Part shown: piece by piece, positions 55,583 through 63,943 of the stretch
Layout of the letters: each line of letters starts with the position of its first letter
How positions within the stretch are numbered: position 1 is the stretch's first letter
DNA from: Clostridia bacterium
Lineage (GTDB): Bacteria > Bacillota > Clostridia > Christensenellales > SZUA-584
Assembly (NCBI GenBank): GCA_018648645.1
Contig: JABGQS010000001.1
Span: 124,001 to 188,000, forward strand
Length of the DNA: 64,000 nt
Direction of reading: 5' to 3'
Program-made: the position numbers and the translations under genes
The notes under the pieces: generated by a model
What the model was told of the DNA's origin: nothing
Seen by the model: the letters and a program-made list of their open reading frames with translations, nothing else
Database searches by the model: none

Positions 55583-56896
55583 ATGAACTATATTGAAGTA
55601 TTTCTAGATGCATTTCTGGATGTATTTTTGGATATGTCGCTGTATATGCTTATAGGAATGGTGCTAACGGGCGTGCTTTCTGTTGTGATGAAAAAGCAGA
55701 TGGTGGCAAAGCACCTAGGGAAAAATGCGCGAGTGCCCGCGGTTAAGGCGGCGGCTTTTGGGGTACCGCTGCCGTTGTGTTCGTGCGGCGTGCTGCCAAC
55801 AACGGTATATCTTAGCCAAAACGGGGCTTCGACCAGCGCGGTGATGTCGTTCTTGATATCGACACCGCAGACGGGGGTCGATTCTATTATTGCCACGTTT
55901 GGTATGATGGGCGTTGTGTTTGCTGTATATCGACCGGTTGTCGCGTTCATATCGGGCGTTGTCGGTGGCAGTTTGATTCAAAAAATTGCGGGAAACAAAA
56001 GGATCGAGGATTCGCAGGAAGCGCTGGATGCGGAGTGCGAGGAATTCGGGAACTGTTGCGATGAAAATAGTTGCGAGATTGGGCAGGGTGCTAATGCAGC
56101 GGTCGAGCCGAAACTATCGCTGTCAGAGAAACTTAAAAAAATGTTTAATTATGCGTTTGTCGAGTTTGTGGACGATATTGCGCTGCACTTTGTTGTCGGC
56201 GTGATTATCGCGGCGCTGATTACGATTATCATACCGACAGGGTTTTTCGAGAGCTTGAATATAAGCTCGGGTATACTTGCGATGTTGGTGATGCTGGTGA
56301 TTGGGCTGCCGATGTACATATGCTCGACCTCATCGATTCCCATCGCGCTTGTGCTGATGGCAAAGGGAATCAGCCCGGGCGCAGCGTTTGTGTTTCTGTT
56401 TGCGGGACCGGCGACTAACGCGGCATCGCTTGCGGTGCTTGCTAAATCGCTAGGTAAAAAGACGGTGGCTGTGTATCTTGCGATAACGGCAGTTTCTGCG
56501 ATCGGGTTTGGACTGCTGCTGGACGGCCTTATCGGATGGTTCTCGCTGCCGATGCCGGATATTTTGAGCGATACAATGGCGCATGGTACAAACTGGCTGC
56601 AAATAGTGACGGGCGTGATTTTCGGCGGGGTGCTGATAAGAAGCCTGGTTATGCGCGTGGTAAGGAAGATTAGAGCGAAAAGGGACAAAGCAAAGGAGAA
56701 TGTTATGGAACTAAGTATTGAAGGCATGAGCTGTGAGCATTGTGCAAAGAGGGTGACGCAGGCGCTTGAGAATATTGGCGGCGTTGTTTCGGTCAGTGTG
56801 GACGTAAAAGAAGGTAAAGCGTATGTGCAGGGAGAAGATATAGATATGGCAGCTATGAAGCAAGCTGTAGAAGATGCAGGTTATGATGTGAAATAA
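55583..56896 (+). CDS. SO_0444-type Cu/Zn efflux permease with fused C-terminal HMA domain
   Basis: 437-residue membrane permease (PF03773, ArsP-like) with about eight to ten helices. The signature PLPLCSCGVLPTTVYL (about 62-77) and its second-half counterpart PMYICSTSSIPIALVL (about 240) are present. A Cys-rich cytoplasmic loop (ECEEFGNCCDENSCEIG, about 152-168) could bind metal. The last 63 residues are a heavy-metal-associated domain with GMSCEHC. An AAAGGAG site six bases before an in-frame ATG at 56705 could give this domain as a separate protein. With the zinc-site ArsR upstream, metal efflux is likely; metal identity is inferred. Confidence 0.9.
   Translation: MNYIEVFLDAFLDVFLDMSLYMLIGMVLTGVLSVVMKKQMVAKHLGKNARVPAVKAAAFGVPLPLCSCGVLPTTVYLSQNGASTSAVMSFLISTPQTGVDSIIATFGMMGVVFAVYRPVVAFISGVVGGSLIQKIAGNKRIEDSQEALDAECEEFGNCCDENSCEIGQGANAAVEPKLSLSEKLKKMFNYAFVEFVDDIALHFVVGVIIAALITIIIPTGFFESLNISSGILAMLVMLVIGLPMYICSTSSIPIALVLMAKGISPGAAFVFLFAGPATNAASLAVLAKSLGKKTVAVYLAITAVSAIGFGLLLDGLIGWFSLPMPDILSDTMAHGTNWLQIVTGVIFGGVLIRSLVMRVVRKIRAKRDKAKENVMELSIEGMSCEHCAKRVTQALENIGGVVSVSVDVKEGKAYVQGEDIDMAAMKQAVEDAGYDVK
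56705..56896 (+). CDS. Possible internal start: free 63-residue metallochaperone (CopZ-like)
   Basis: In frame with the permease, ATG 56705 is preceded by AAAGGAG at 56692-56698 with six-base spacing, as good as any start in the window. The product (MELSIEGMSCEHC..., betaalphabetabetaalphabeta HMA fold) is a complete CopZ-like chaperone. It is either an alternative product of the same mRNA or the scar of a fusion between a permease gene and a chaperone gene. Confidence 0.5.
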   Translation: MELSIEGMSCEHCAKRVTQALENIGGVVSVSVDVKEGKAYVQGEDIDMAAMKQAVEDAGYDVK

Positions 56897-56905
56897 GGTG
56901 AAGCA

Positions 56906-58075
56906 ATGAGAAACACTACAGTGTATCCCGGCAGCGCAAACGGCGTCGTGACAGCGCCGAGCTCGCTTGACGAAGCGTTGTCTGCAATTGTGCTTGCGGC
57001 GATTACCAGGACGAGCGTCAGAGGAGCGGGCAGCAGCGTTGATACCATTTCGATGTTCAATGGTTTGTTTGCGATGGGCGCAAAGTTTCGTCAGCAAGAG
57101 GATGTCGTGACGTTTTATACAGCGCCGAAGAAGGGCAGCGCTAATATCGAATGCACACACAAAGTTTTGGTGTTTCTTCTGCCGTTGTGCATCGCGCTTG
57201 GCGGCGAGTACACGTTCTTAGGTGAGTTTGACAGCCATATTATTGCCGGACTTAAGAGTCTTGATATCGATTGGTCGGTAAGCGAGAAAGGCGTAACGAT
57301 ACGCTCAAATCGGCAAAACCGAGATACTGCACTGGAGGACGAAACGTTTGCGGCCGGATTTATGCTGACGCTTCCCTTGAATGAGAGTGCCAAGCTTTCG
57401 TGCAGCAGCGGCAAGAAGTTTGCGGAGCTGACAGTGGCAATCATGCAAGACTTTGGGTACAGGCTTTTCGACCAAGAGGGATATTCGATAGCAAAGCACC
57501 GAAAAGTTGACACGAATTATATTTACAGCGTTGGCGGAGATTATGGCAAATCGGCTTATTTGCTGCTTGCCGGATTTTTGTCGGGCGAGGTTGGCGTGAC
57601 GGGGCTGCTTGCGGGTTCGATGCAAAGTGGGCGCAGCGTTACAGATGAGTTCAAAGATTTGAAGCTGCGCGTGAACGAGATGAACGGCGCGGTGTTTGCC
57701 AAAAAAAGCCGCATTGGCGAGGCAGTAATCGATGTGAGTGGCATGGCAGAGCCGATTGTCGCTTTGGTGCTTGCGTGTTTTTGCAAAGGTAAATGTGTGA
57801 TAAAAAACGCTGAGAAACTATCGGACGAGAGAAGAGAAGAGTTTGACATAACGGCAAAAGCGCTGCAAAGCATTGGCGCTGACATTATAAAGATTGGGCA
57901 GGAGCATTTTATTACCGGCAGCAAGAAGCTGTTTGGCGGCAATGTGAATGCTCACGGCAGCCAAAACATTGCAATGGCGCTGGCAGCAGCCGGGATAGTC
58001 AGCGAAATTGGTGTCACGCTAAGTAACGCGCCGTCATTGGATGTGTTGCAAAGGCTTGGTGTTACGATTCAGTAA
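56906..58075 (+). CDS. EPSP-synthase-like protein lacking catalytic motifs
   Basis: 389 residues, related to AroA (usual length about 425-430) by the inside-out alpha/beta barrel pattern. VGGDYGKSAYLLLAGFLSG (about 209-227) matches the GDxSxAAxF region, KLSDERREEFDITAKALQSI resembles the ESDR region, and NIAMALAAAGI matches the end of DHRIAMA. But the start lacks GSKS (PGSANGVVTAPSS), the GNAGT loop is replaced (ECTHKVLVF), and DHR is replaced by HGS. It begins nine bases after the metal permease, with AAGGTGA, and is the third gene of that unit. It is probably not a working EPSP synthase; a role is unknown. Confidence 0.75.
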   Translation: MRNTTVYPGSANGVVTAPSSLDEALSAIVLAAITRTSVRGAGSSVDTISMFNGLFAMGAKFRQQEDVVTFYTAPKKGSANIECTHKVLVFLLPLCIALGGEYTFLGEFDSHIIAGLKSLDIDWSVSEKGVTIRSNRQNRDTALEDETFAAGFMLTLPLNESAKLSCSSGKKFAELTVAIMQDFGYRLFDQEGYSIAKHRKVDTNYIYSVGGDYGKSAYLLLAGFLSGEVGVTGLLAGSMQSGRSVTDEFKDLKLRVNEMNGAVFAKKSRIGEAVIDVSGMAEPIVALVLACFCKGKCVIKNAEKLSDERREEFDITAKALQSIGADIIKIGQEHFITGSKKLFGGNVNAHGSQNIAMALAAAGIVSEIGVTLSNAPSLDVLQRLGVTIQ

Positions 58076-58207
58076 ATACGGGGGGCATGCGTGTGCGAAA
58101 AACGCAGATAAAAACTACGTAAAGATGGTGAAATTGGTGCTTTAACAGCGAAACTATAATAAATTTGTCAATGGTTTAAAAAAACCGCTAATGATGTGTT
58201 GTTCTGA

Positions 58208-58236
58208 TTGACAACGCGCTGTGAATGGGGTACAAT
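58208..58236 (+). promoter_or_regulatory. Strong promoter (TTGACA-17-TACAAT) without a clear gene
   Basis: TTGACA 58208-58213, 17 bp spacer, TACAAT 58231-58236. Transcription would begin near 58243 and meet a terminator at 58397. Confidence 0.75.
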
Positions 58237-58242
58237 TATCTT

Positions 58243-58397
58243 AATTGAATAAGGAATAAGCGATATTTATACTATATTTATACTACTATTTGAGCTAATG
58301 GCGACCACTTTCGAAAGGAGTGCGCGCAGAGCATGAAGTCTAAGGTCTTTTGGCTATGGCGGTTCGGCTGTCTCGTTGGTATGAGGCGGCTTTTTTT
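58243..58397 (+). ncRNA. Candidate small RNA of about 155 nt (or 33-codon peptide)
   Basis: Bounded by a consensus promoter and a terminator. A hairpin CACTTT-CGAAA-GGAGTG (58306-58322) lies in the middle and hides an AAAGGAG sequence. A 33-codon frame starts at ATG 58333 (MKSKVFWLWRFG...) and runs through the terminator to 58434, which argues against it as a normal gene. The downstream gene at 58603 has its own promoter, so this need not be a leader. It resembles no riboswitch class I know. Confidence 0.5.
58367..58397 (+). terminator. Terminator of the candidate small RNA
   Basis: Eight-pair stem GCTGTCTC/GAGGCGGC (two G-U pairs, 58367-58374 and 58383-58390), eight-base loop, then seven T. 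Confidence 0.7.
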
Positions 58398-58526
58398 GTT
58401 CAAAAATATAGGAAAAGCCTTTGTAAGCAAGTGACGTCTTTTCGGTTATTATATTTAAAGGGAGCGTGGAGTATTCTGCGCTCTTTTTATTTTGCGCAAT
58501 TGGCTTGGCAAGATAGGCTGCAAGAC

Positions 58527-58556
58527 TTGTCAGAAAGCTTTTAAGTATTATATAAT
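58527..58556 (+). promoter_or_regulatory. Promoter of the gene at 58603 (TTGTCA-18-TATAAT)
   Basis: TTGTCA 58527-58532, 18 bp spacer, TATAAT 58551-58556. Confidence 0.6.
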
Positions 58557-58602
58557 GTGACAAGGCGTACCAATACGAAACATCGATACAAGGGGAGATT
58601 TT

Positions 58603-59943
58603 ATGAATAACAAACGCATACTCAACTACTCTATGGTTGCAGCTTACACGATACTGCTTATGATTGTTGCGGCGATTGTCGAGCTTGCGCTCTTTAAAGT
58701 TGCGGCGCCGGACGGCTTGATAGCAATCAGCGAAGGGCTTGCTGAAACGGGCTTCTCGGTGACAGTTATCACCGTGTCGATATTGGCTGTGATTACGAAC
58801 ATCAGCGAAAGGCGCTTTTTTGGTGTTAAAGCAGGGGAGTATCTGAAGTTTAGACGCAGGAAACTGAGCCCCGGGTTCTACGATGTGCTGATTATAATCG
58901 TGCTTGTCGGAGCTTTGCAATACGTTGCGCTGGCGGCAGATTTTCGATTTGCGGCGGCGGTGATGTTCCTTGAGATTATCGCGCTGCTGATTGTGCAGAT
59001 TCGGTGGGGGTTGGGAATCGCGTTTTTCTATTACGGTAAAGAGAGGGAGATCCGAGCTTTCTTTATCGACGAGATTAAAGATAACTTAAAAATAGTCGCG
59101 GATGAAAAGACGGGTCAAAGAAAAATCGACCGTGCACAGCAAGCTGTGGGATCCAGAATTGACAACTTGTTTACGCACACAAAAAATGCGGTGGGCAGGC
59201 AGGAGAGTTCGCAAATACAGCAGAATCTGAACATGATGGCGAACATTTTGGATTTGCTTTTGGACAACAGGTATCAGAGCGTGTGGCACAATTATGAAAC
59301 GCGCGTGGATTATCTTATATCGTCGATATTGCCGGACGAAGAGCTTGGAGAGTATGCGAGCAGCGCGCTGCTTAAGATGACGGATATTATTTTGGCGACA
59401 AAGGAATCGGGCGACAAGCAGATTGCAAAGAACTGTGATTTTGACCAGAGCCGAAATCGGGCGTACAAGATGGTGACTTATGCTTCTGCTATGCTGCTGC
59501 AAAGCATGTTCGACAAGCAGATTTTTTATAAGCTGGCAGCAGTAAAGATATACGGTATCGACAATGCTGAGCGAAAGGTAAGCAGGTACGCGCTGTACGC
59601 CGACCAGTTTGCAGAGCATGTGGCGGCAAGCAAACACCTTGAAGAAATAAACGCAATGGTGACGACCAGCCTTCGTAAGCTGGCACCGCTGTGTTTTGCA
59701 AACGGCAAAGCGACAGATACGGCGATATACTTTAGCTTGGTTGTGCGGGCGCTCGAGAAAAACGGCGTGCCGACAGATGCGCTGTGGGAAGAGGCGAATA
59801 ATCACGAGGAAGAGAACGGGAAGCAGAGTGCAGGCGTGTGTATGCTCAAAAGCGTACACGATGTGCAAAACGGCGATGAGCTGAGTGACGATGAAAAGAA
59901 AACGGTAGAGAGTTTTACAAAGCTGATTGAAGCGCATGAGTAA
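58603..59943 (+). CDS. Four-helix membrane protein with large cytoplasmic domain, function unknown
   Basis: 446 residues, not recognised. Four membrane helices are predicted at about 10-32, 44-64, 88-108 and 110-135; the rest (about 145-446) is soluble, helical and charged, probably cytoplasmic, without cofactor or nucleotide motifs. ISERRFFGVKAGEYLKFRRR (about 67-86) forms a basic loop between helices 2 and 3. AGGGGAG precedes the start. It has its own promoter and is followed 84 bp on by the nuclease gene. It might be a sensor or scaffold, but nothing in the sequence proves it. Confidence 0.8.
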   Translation: MNNKRILNYSMVAAYTILLMIVAAIVELALFKVAAPDGLIAISEGLAETGFSVTVITVSILAVITNISERRFFGVKAGEYLKFRRRKLSPGFYDVLIIIVLVGALQYVALAADFRFAAAVMFLEIIALLIVQIRWGLGIAFFYYGKEREIRAFFIDEIKDNLKIVADEKTGQRKIDRAQQAVGSRIDNLFTHTKNAVGRQESSQIQQNLNMMANILDLLLDNRYQSVWHNYETRVDYLISSILPDEELGEYASSALLKMTDIILATKESGDKQIAKNCDFDQSRNRAYKMVTYASAMLLQSMFDKQIFYKLAAVKIYGIDNAERKVSRYALYADQFAEHVAASKHLEEINAMVTTSLRKLAPLCFANGKATDTAIYFSLVVRALEKNGVPTDALWEEANNHEEENGKQSAGVCMLKSVHDVQNGDELSDDEKKTVESFTKLIEAHE

Positions 59944-60027
59944 ACATTTCTCTTTGATTTTACAGCGATATTTGATACAATAACAGTTGCGAATATTTAT
60001 TAGACAAATACAGGAGGACGCAAATTA

Positions 60028-61575
60028 ATGTATATAACTTTTACGGGTGCAGCAAGATGTGTTACGGGATCGTGCACGCTGATTGAAACGGACGACAAAA
60101 AGGTACTTGTCGACTGTGGGATGAGACAGGGTGCAGACGCAAAGAATACACCCGTTAAGGACGGATTTGTGTTTGACGCGGGGCAGATTGACGCTGTGTT
60201 TTTGACGCACGCGCATATCGACCACTCGGGGCTGATTCCGCTGCTCGTGAAAAAGGGATTTACCGGTCAGGTGTTTTGCACCGGGGCAACAAGCAGGCTG
60301 TGCTCGATTATGTTCCCGGACGCCGGGCACATTCAGGAGATGGAAACGGAGTGGGCAAACCGCAAGCGCCGCCGTGCCGGCAAAAAAGAGATTGAACCAT
60401 TGTATACGGTGGAGGATGCAAAGCGGGCAATAACGCACCTTGTACCGATGGATTATGACGAAACCAGCAAAGTGCTTGGCGACATCTCGGTTCGGTTTGT
60501 TGACGCGGGTCATCTGCTTGGTTCGGCATCTATTGAGCTTTGTGTAGAGGACAAAAAGCTGGTTTTCTCGGGCGATATTGGGAACAAGGATAAGCCAATC
60601 ATCAAAGACCCAATATACATCAAAGATGCGGACATGGTATTTATGGAAAGCACGTACGGCGACAGAAACCATAAAGACCTTTTGCCGACGAGCGAGCAGC
60701 TTAGAATCGCGCTTACCGCGGCACTAAAGCGCGGTGGCAACATCGTTATACCATCGTTCGCTGTGGGGCGCACGCAGGAAGTGTTGTATGCCATCAGCAT
60801 CATGCTGGAGGAGAATTCTATCCCTGGGCTTGAGAAAGTGCCGGTTTATATCGACAGCCCTCTTGGCATTGCGGCAACCGAGATTTTTAAAACCAGCAGC
60901 AAAGGCTATTTTGACAAGGAAGCGATGGCGTTTAAATCGGAAGGTGTGGAGTTCTTTTCGTTCAAAACGCTGATTGTTGCGCAGTCGGTGGACGAGTCCA
61001 AAGCGATTAACATGGACAAGCGGCAAAAGATAATCATATCGAGCAGTGGAATGTGCACCGCAGGGCGCATCAAACATCATTTGAAACACAACATTTGGAA
61101 GACAAACGCTACTGTGCTGTTTGTGGGATATCAAGCAAACGGGACGCTTGGAAGACGGATACTCGACGGCGCAGACAACATCAGGATATTCGGTGAAGAG
61201 ATACAGCCGCGCGCGACTATCGAGCGTATCGAAGGGTTTTCGGGACACGCCGACAAAGATGGGCTGCTCGAATGGATTGGGCATTTCCCGACAAGCGTGA
61301 GAAAAGTGTTTGTGATGCACGGAGAAAATTCCGTCAGCATAAACTTTGCAAAAGATTTGGAGGGGCTTGGGTACGACGCGGTTTCTCCCGAGCTGCTTGA
61401 TACGTTTGACACGAGCAAGATGATGAGCGAGCGCAAAAAGGTTAAGTATGTGAAAGCGGAGCCTTCGGATATAATGGACGAGCTGTCGCAAAAACTTGGC
61501 GAAGTCAGCAATGATGAGAAGCTGCGTATGAAAAAAGAGCTTGAGAACCTTTTAAAGAAGTGGGATAAGGAGTAA
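60028..61575 (+). CDS. Metallo-beta-lactamase/beta-CASP family ribonuclease
   Basis: 515-residue zinc-dependent RNA nuclease of the CPSF73/YSH1-like type found in bacteria and archaea. Motif 2 is THAHIDHSGLIP (about 64-75), motif 3 His in DAGHLLGSASIEL (about 161), motif 4 Asp in VFSGDIGN (about 181); beta-CASP motifs are at MESTYGDRNH, GMCTAGRIKHHLKHN and VMHGE (about 430). No KH domains as in archaeal homologues. Unlike RNase J, it lacks the long C-terminal domain. It forms a unit with the GntR regulator, two bases downstream. RNA target unknown. Confidence 0.95.
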   Translation: MYITFTGAARCVTGSCTLIETDDKKVLVDCGMRQGADAKNTPVKDGFVFDAGQIDAVFLTHAHIDHSGLIPLLVKKGFTGQVFCTGATSRLCSIMFPDAGHIQEMETEWANRKRRRAGKKEIEPLYTVEDAKRAITHLVPMDYDETSKVLGDISVRFVDAGHLLGSASIELCVEDKKLVFSGDIGNKDKPIIKDPIYIKDADMVFMESTYGDRNHKDLLPTSEQLRIALTAALKRGGNIVIPSFAVGRTQEVLYAISIMLEENSIPGLEKVPVYIDSPLGIAATEIFKTSSKGYFDKEAMAFKSEGVEFFSFKTLIVAQSVDESKAINMDKRQKIIISSSGMCTAGRIKHHLKHNIWKTNATVLFVGYQANGTLGRRILDGADNIRIFGEEIQPRATIERIEGFSGHADKDGLLEWIGHFPTSVRKVFVMHGENSVSINFAKDLEGLGYDAVSPELLDTFDTSKMMSERKKVKYVKAEPSDIMDELSQKLGEVSNDEKLRMKKELENLLKKWDKE

Positions 61576-61577
61576 CG

Positions 61578-62357
61578 ATGGACAGCTCCGTTCTAAAGAA
61601 CGATCTTGATATGGCAAGCGACAAGCCACTTTACGAGCAGCTGATATCGTTCATAAAGAGCGATATAGACAATGGTCTGCTTAATGTGGGCGATTTGCTG
61701 CCGTCCGAGAACGAGTTTTGTGAACGGTATGACATCAGCCGACCTACGGTGCGTCAAGCACTTTCTGCTCTTGAAGAGCAGGGGCTTGTTGTGCGGATGC
61801 GGGGCAAAGGCAGCTTTGTGACGCGGCCAAAAGTGAAGCGCAGTCTCAAAACGCTGTACAGCTTTAGCGACGAGGTTGCTGCGATGGGGTTAACGCCAAA
61901 ATCGCGCGTGATTGCGTACGAAGTGATCTCGCCCGGCGAAGAGATACGCTCGAGGCTTGGGTTGGCGGACGGCGAAAAGGTATACAGCATCACGAGGGTC
62001 AGATACGCCGGAGACGAGCCGATTGCGCTGGAGATGGCGTTTATACCAACGCGGATGAGCCCTTTTTTGACGCAGGAGAAGGTGGAGACGGGCTCGCTGT
62101 ACAAAACGCTGGCGGCGCAGGAGGGTATCGAGATTGGCTACGCAAAAGAGACGTATGAAACGGCTATGCTCAGCGAAAGCGAAGCGCAGATACTAGGGTG
62201 CAAGCAAGGTACGTGCGCGTTTTTCATACAGCGTACCGCATACACTTTGACAGACGAGGTGTTTGAGTATACAGTAATGATTGTGCGAAGCGACAGGTGC
62301 AAGTATGAGGTGGAGCTTACCTCGGACAACGTACAGCTGAGCACGAGCGTTGACTAA
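61578..62357 (+). CDS. GntR family transcriptional regulator, HutC subfamily
   Basis: 259 residues: an N-terminal winged helix (LYEQLISFIKSDIDNGLL, then LPSENEFCERYDISRPTVRQ, about 30-65) and a C-terminal UTRA effector domain (about 95-245, with FSDEVAAMGLTPKSRV). UTRA domains bind sugars, amino acids or phosphonates. It sits two bases after the nuclease and 21 bp before the binding-protein gene, which it may control together with its ligand. No autoregulatory operator is evident because its promoter is upstream of the nuclease. Confidence 0.93.
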   Translation: MDSSVLKNDLDMASDKPLYEQLISFIKSDIDNGLLNVGDLLPSENEFCERYDISRPTVRQALSALEEQGLVVRMRGKGSFVTRPKVKRSLKTLYSFSDEVAAMGLTPKSRVIAYEVISPGEEIRSRLGLADGEKVYSITRVRYAGDEPIALEMAFIPTRMSPFLTQEKVETGSLYKTLAAQEGIEIGYAKETYETAMLSESEAQILGCKQGTCAFFIQRTAYTLTDEVFEYTVMIVRSDRCKYEVELTSDNVQLSTSVD

Positions 62358-62378
62358 AACAGAGGAAAGAGTATATTT

Positions 62379-63878
62379 ATGGCTAGATACACAAGAAAAA
62401 GAAGACACAAAAGAAGACGCGGCGGCGTTAAAAGAGCTGCGGTAGCCCGGCACGAACCGAGGATGCAAACCAGCGCTAAAGAGAAGAGCACAAAGCGCGA
62501 GAAAAGCACGCAAGGCGGTTTTGCGGCGTTTATACGCAGGCACATAATAGTGATTGCGATAGTGGTGCTTGTTCTTGTTGCGGCCGGTGTTGCGCTTGGA
62601 ATCGTGTTTGGCGGAAGAGAAACCACGGGCACGCAGGACGATGCGGCGCAAGCGAGCGCGGCAGTGCAAACGGATGTGCCTGAGGGAGAGTACGACGAGT
62701 ATTCGGAGGAAACCGGATACGATTACGCAGGTGTTGAGGACAGCGTACTGGAAGGGCTGGCGGGAAGCGACGACAGCTTGTTTAGCGATATAGACGATGA
62801 AATGGAAGACGCGATGTTTGCCGCGCAAGGTATTCGCATCGGCGTGACAATCGGAGATCTAAATAGCGACACGGATAAGATGCTGCTTGGGAGGCTGGAG
62901 CAGGCGTCCAACGCTGCGGAAGAAAGCAAGCTTGTGTACGAGGTGTATTATTACAACGCACAGGGCGACCCAAATCAGCAGCTTCAGGATGTGAGAAGCT
63001 TGATCAAAAACGAAGTGGACGCGATTATTGTCGGCGGTACTACCAAGGAAAGCTTTGATATGGTAGTTGCGTTGGCAAATGATGCGGGCATACCTGTTGT
63101 TGCGTATAACGCGCCGCCGGGTGCGAGCGGATATGTGATTAACATTGTGGCTGACCAATCGGATTGGGGCAGTGTATACGGCGATTTTATGGCGGACAAC
63201 TTGGATTCCGGCAGAATTGTGCAGGTGCTGGGCAGCGAGGATAACGAGCTTGATATCGAGCGCGCCTCCGCAATAAACGCAGCGCTTGCTACAAATGAGA
63301 ATATAAGCACCAAAGACACGCTTTATGAAAAGTGGGATAATGACGACGCGTATGACGCGATGGTGGAGTACCTGGACGAGGAAGGGTATGTGCCGGGAGT
63401 CATCACGGAAGAAGGAATGGCGCAGGGCGTACTGGACGCGTTTATTGAGATAGAGCGGCTGCCGATTGTGATGTGCGGCGATGTGTCGGCCGGGTTTATA
63501 AAGACGTGGTATGCGCTTAAAACCATCGGTATTGACATCACACCCGAGCCGGAAGACGACGATGAAGAAGTAGCGACAGTGATATTCAAATCGAAGGTTG
63601 GCGAAATGATAGTGTGCGCTCAGCCGGCGCCGGTCAGTATCGGAGCGGTTGCGTTTGAAATCGCGTTTAAGCTGGCAGAAGGCAGAACTTTGAAAGTATC
63701 GGGCGCTACATACGTGTACACCGTTGAGACAGTTATCACAGACAGCAACCTGCCTAAGTATTATGCGATGGTACGGGACGAGAAGGACGACGTTTTGGTG
63801 AGGGATATAGTATCACAGGAGACGATTGAAAACCTGTTGAACCCGCCGGAGGAAACGGAAGAGGAAGCTGACGAGTAG
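62379..63878 (+). CDS. Membrane-anchored periplasmic-binding-protein-like receptor, no transporter nearby
   Basis: 499 residues. A very basic start (RYTRKRRHKRRRGGVKR), one span (about 50-74), an acidic linker (about 85-145, EGEYDEYSEETGYDY), then a type 1 (sugar-type, Peripla_BP_4) binding domain: IRIGVTIGDLNSDTDKML near 150, DAIIVGGTTKESFDMVVALA near 212, GIPVVAYNA near 236, ending in an acidic tail (PPEETEEEADE). There is no lipobox and no ABC permease or ATPase gene beside it, so it is either a surface receptor for the GntR system or works with a transporter elsewhere. GAGGAAAGA precedes the start. Confidence 0.85.
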   Translation: MARYTRKRRHKRRRGGVKRAAVARHEPRMQTSAKEKSTKREKSTQGGFAAFIRRHIIVIAIVVLVLVAAGVALGIVFGGRETTGTQDDAAQASAAVQTDVPEGEYDEYSEETGYDYAGVEDSVLEGLAGSDDSLFSDIDDEMEDAMFAAQGIRIGVTIGDLNSDTDKMLLGRLEQASNAAEESKLVYEVYYYNAQGDPNQQLQDVRSLIKNEVDAIIVGGTTKESFDMVVALANDAGIPVVAYNAPPGASGYVINIVADQSDWGSVYGDFMADNLDSGRIVQVLGSEDNELDIERASAINAALATNENISTKDTLYEKWDNDDAYDAMVEYLDEEGYVPGVITEEGMAQGVLDAFIEIERLPIVMCGDVSAGFIKTWYALKTIGIDITPEPEDDDEEVATVIFKSKVGEMIVCAQPAPVSIGAVAFEIAFKLAEGRTLKVSGATYVYTVETVITDSNLPKYYAMVRDEKDDVLVRDIVSQETIENLLNPPEETEEEADE

Positions 63879-63892
63879 GATACGTTAATATT

Positions 63893-63928
63893 AAAAAAGC
63901 GGCAGTTCGTGTGAACTGCCGCTTTTTA
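63893..63928. terminator. Strong bidirectional terminator
   Basis: Nearly perfect stem AAAAAGCGGCAGTTC with GAACTGCCGCTTTTT around a four-base loop (GTGT); serves the gene at 62379 and the convergent gene at 63944. Confidence 0.95.
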
Positions 63929-63943
63929 TATTGGATATTTTGA

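Noticed and set aside
58350-58544. 64-codon frame between the EPSP-like gene and 58603
   Set aside because: It spans the terminator and the next promoter and has no ribosome-binding site.
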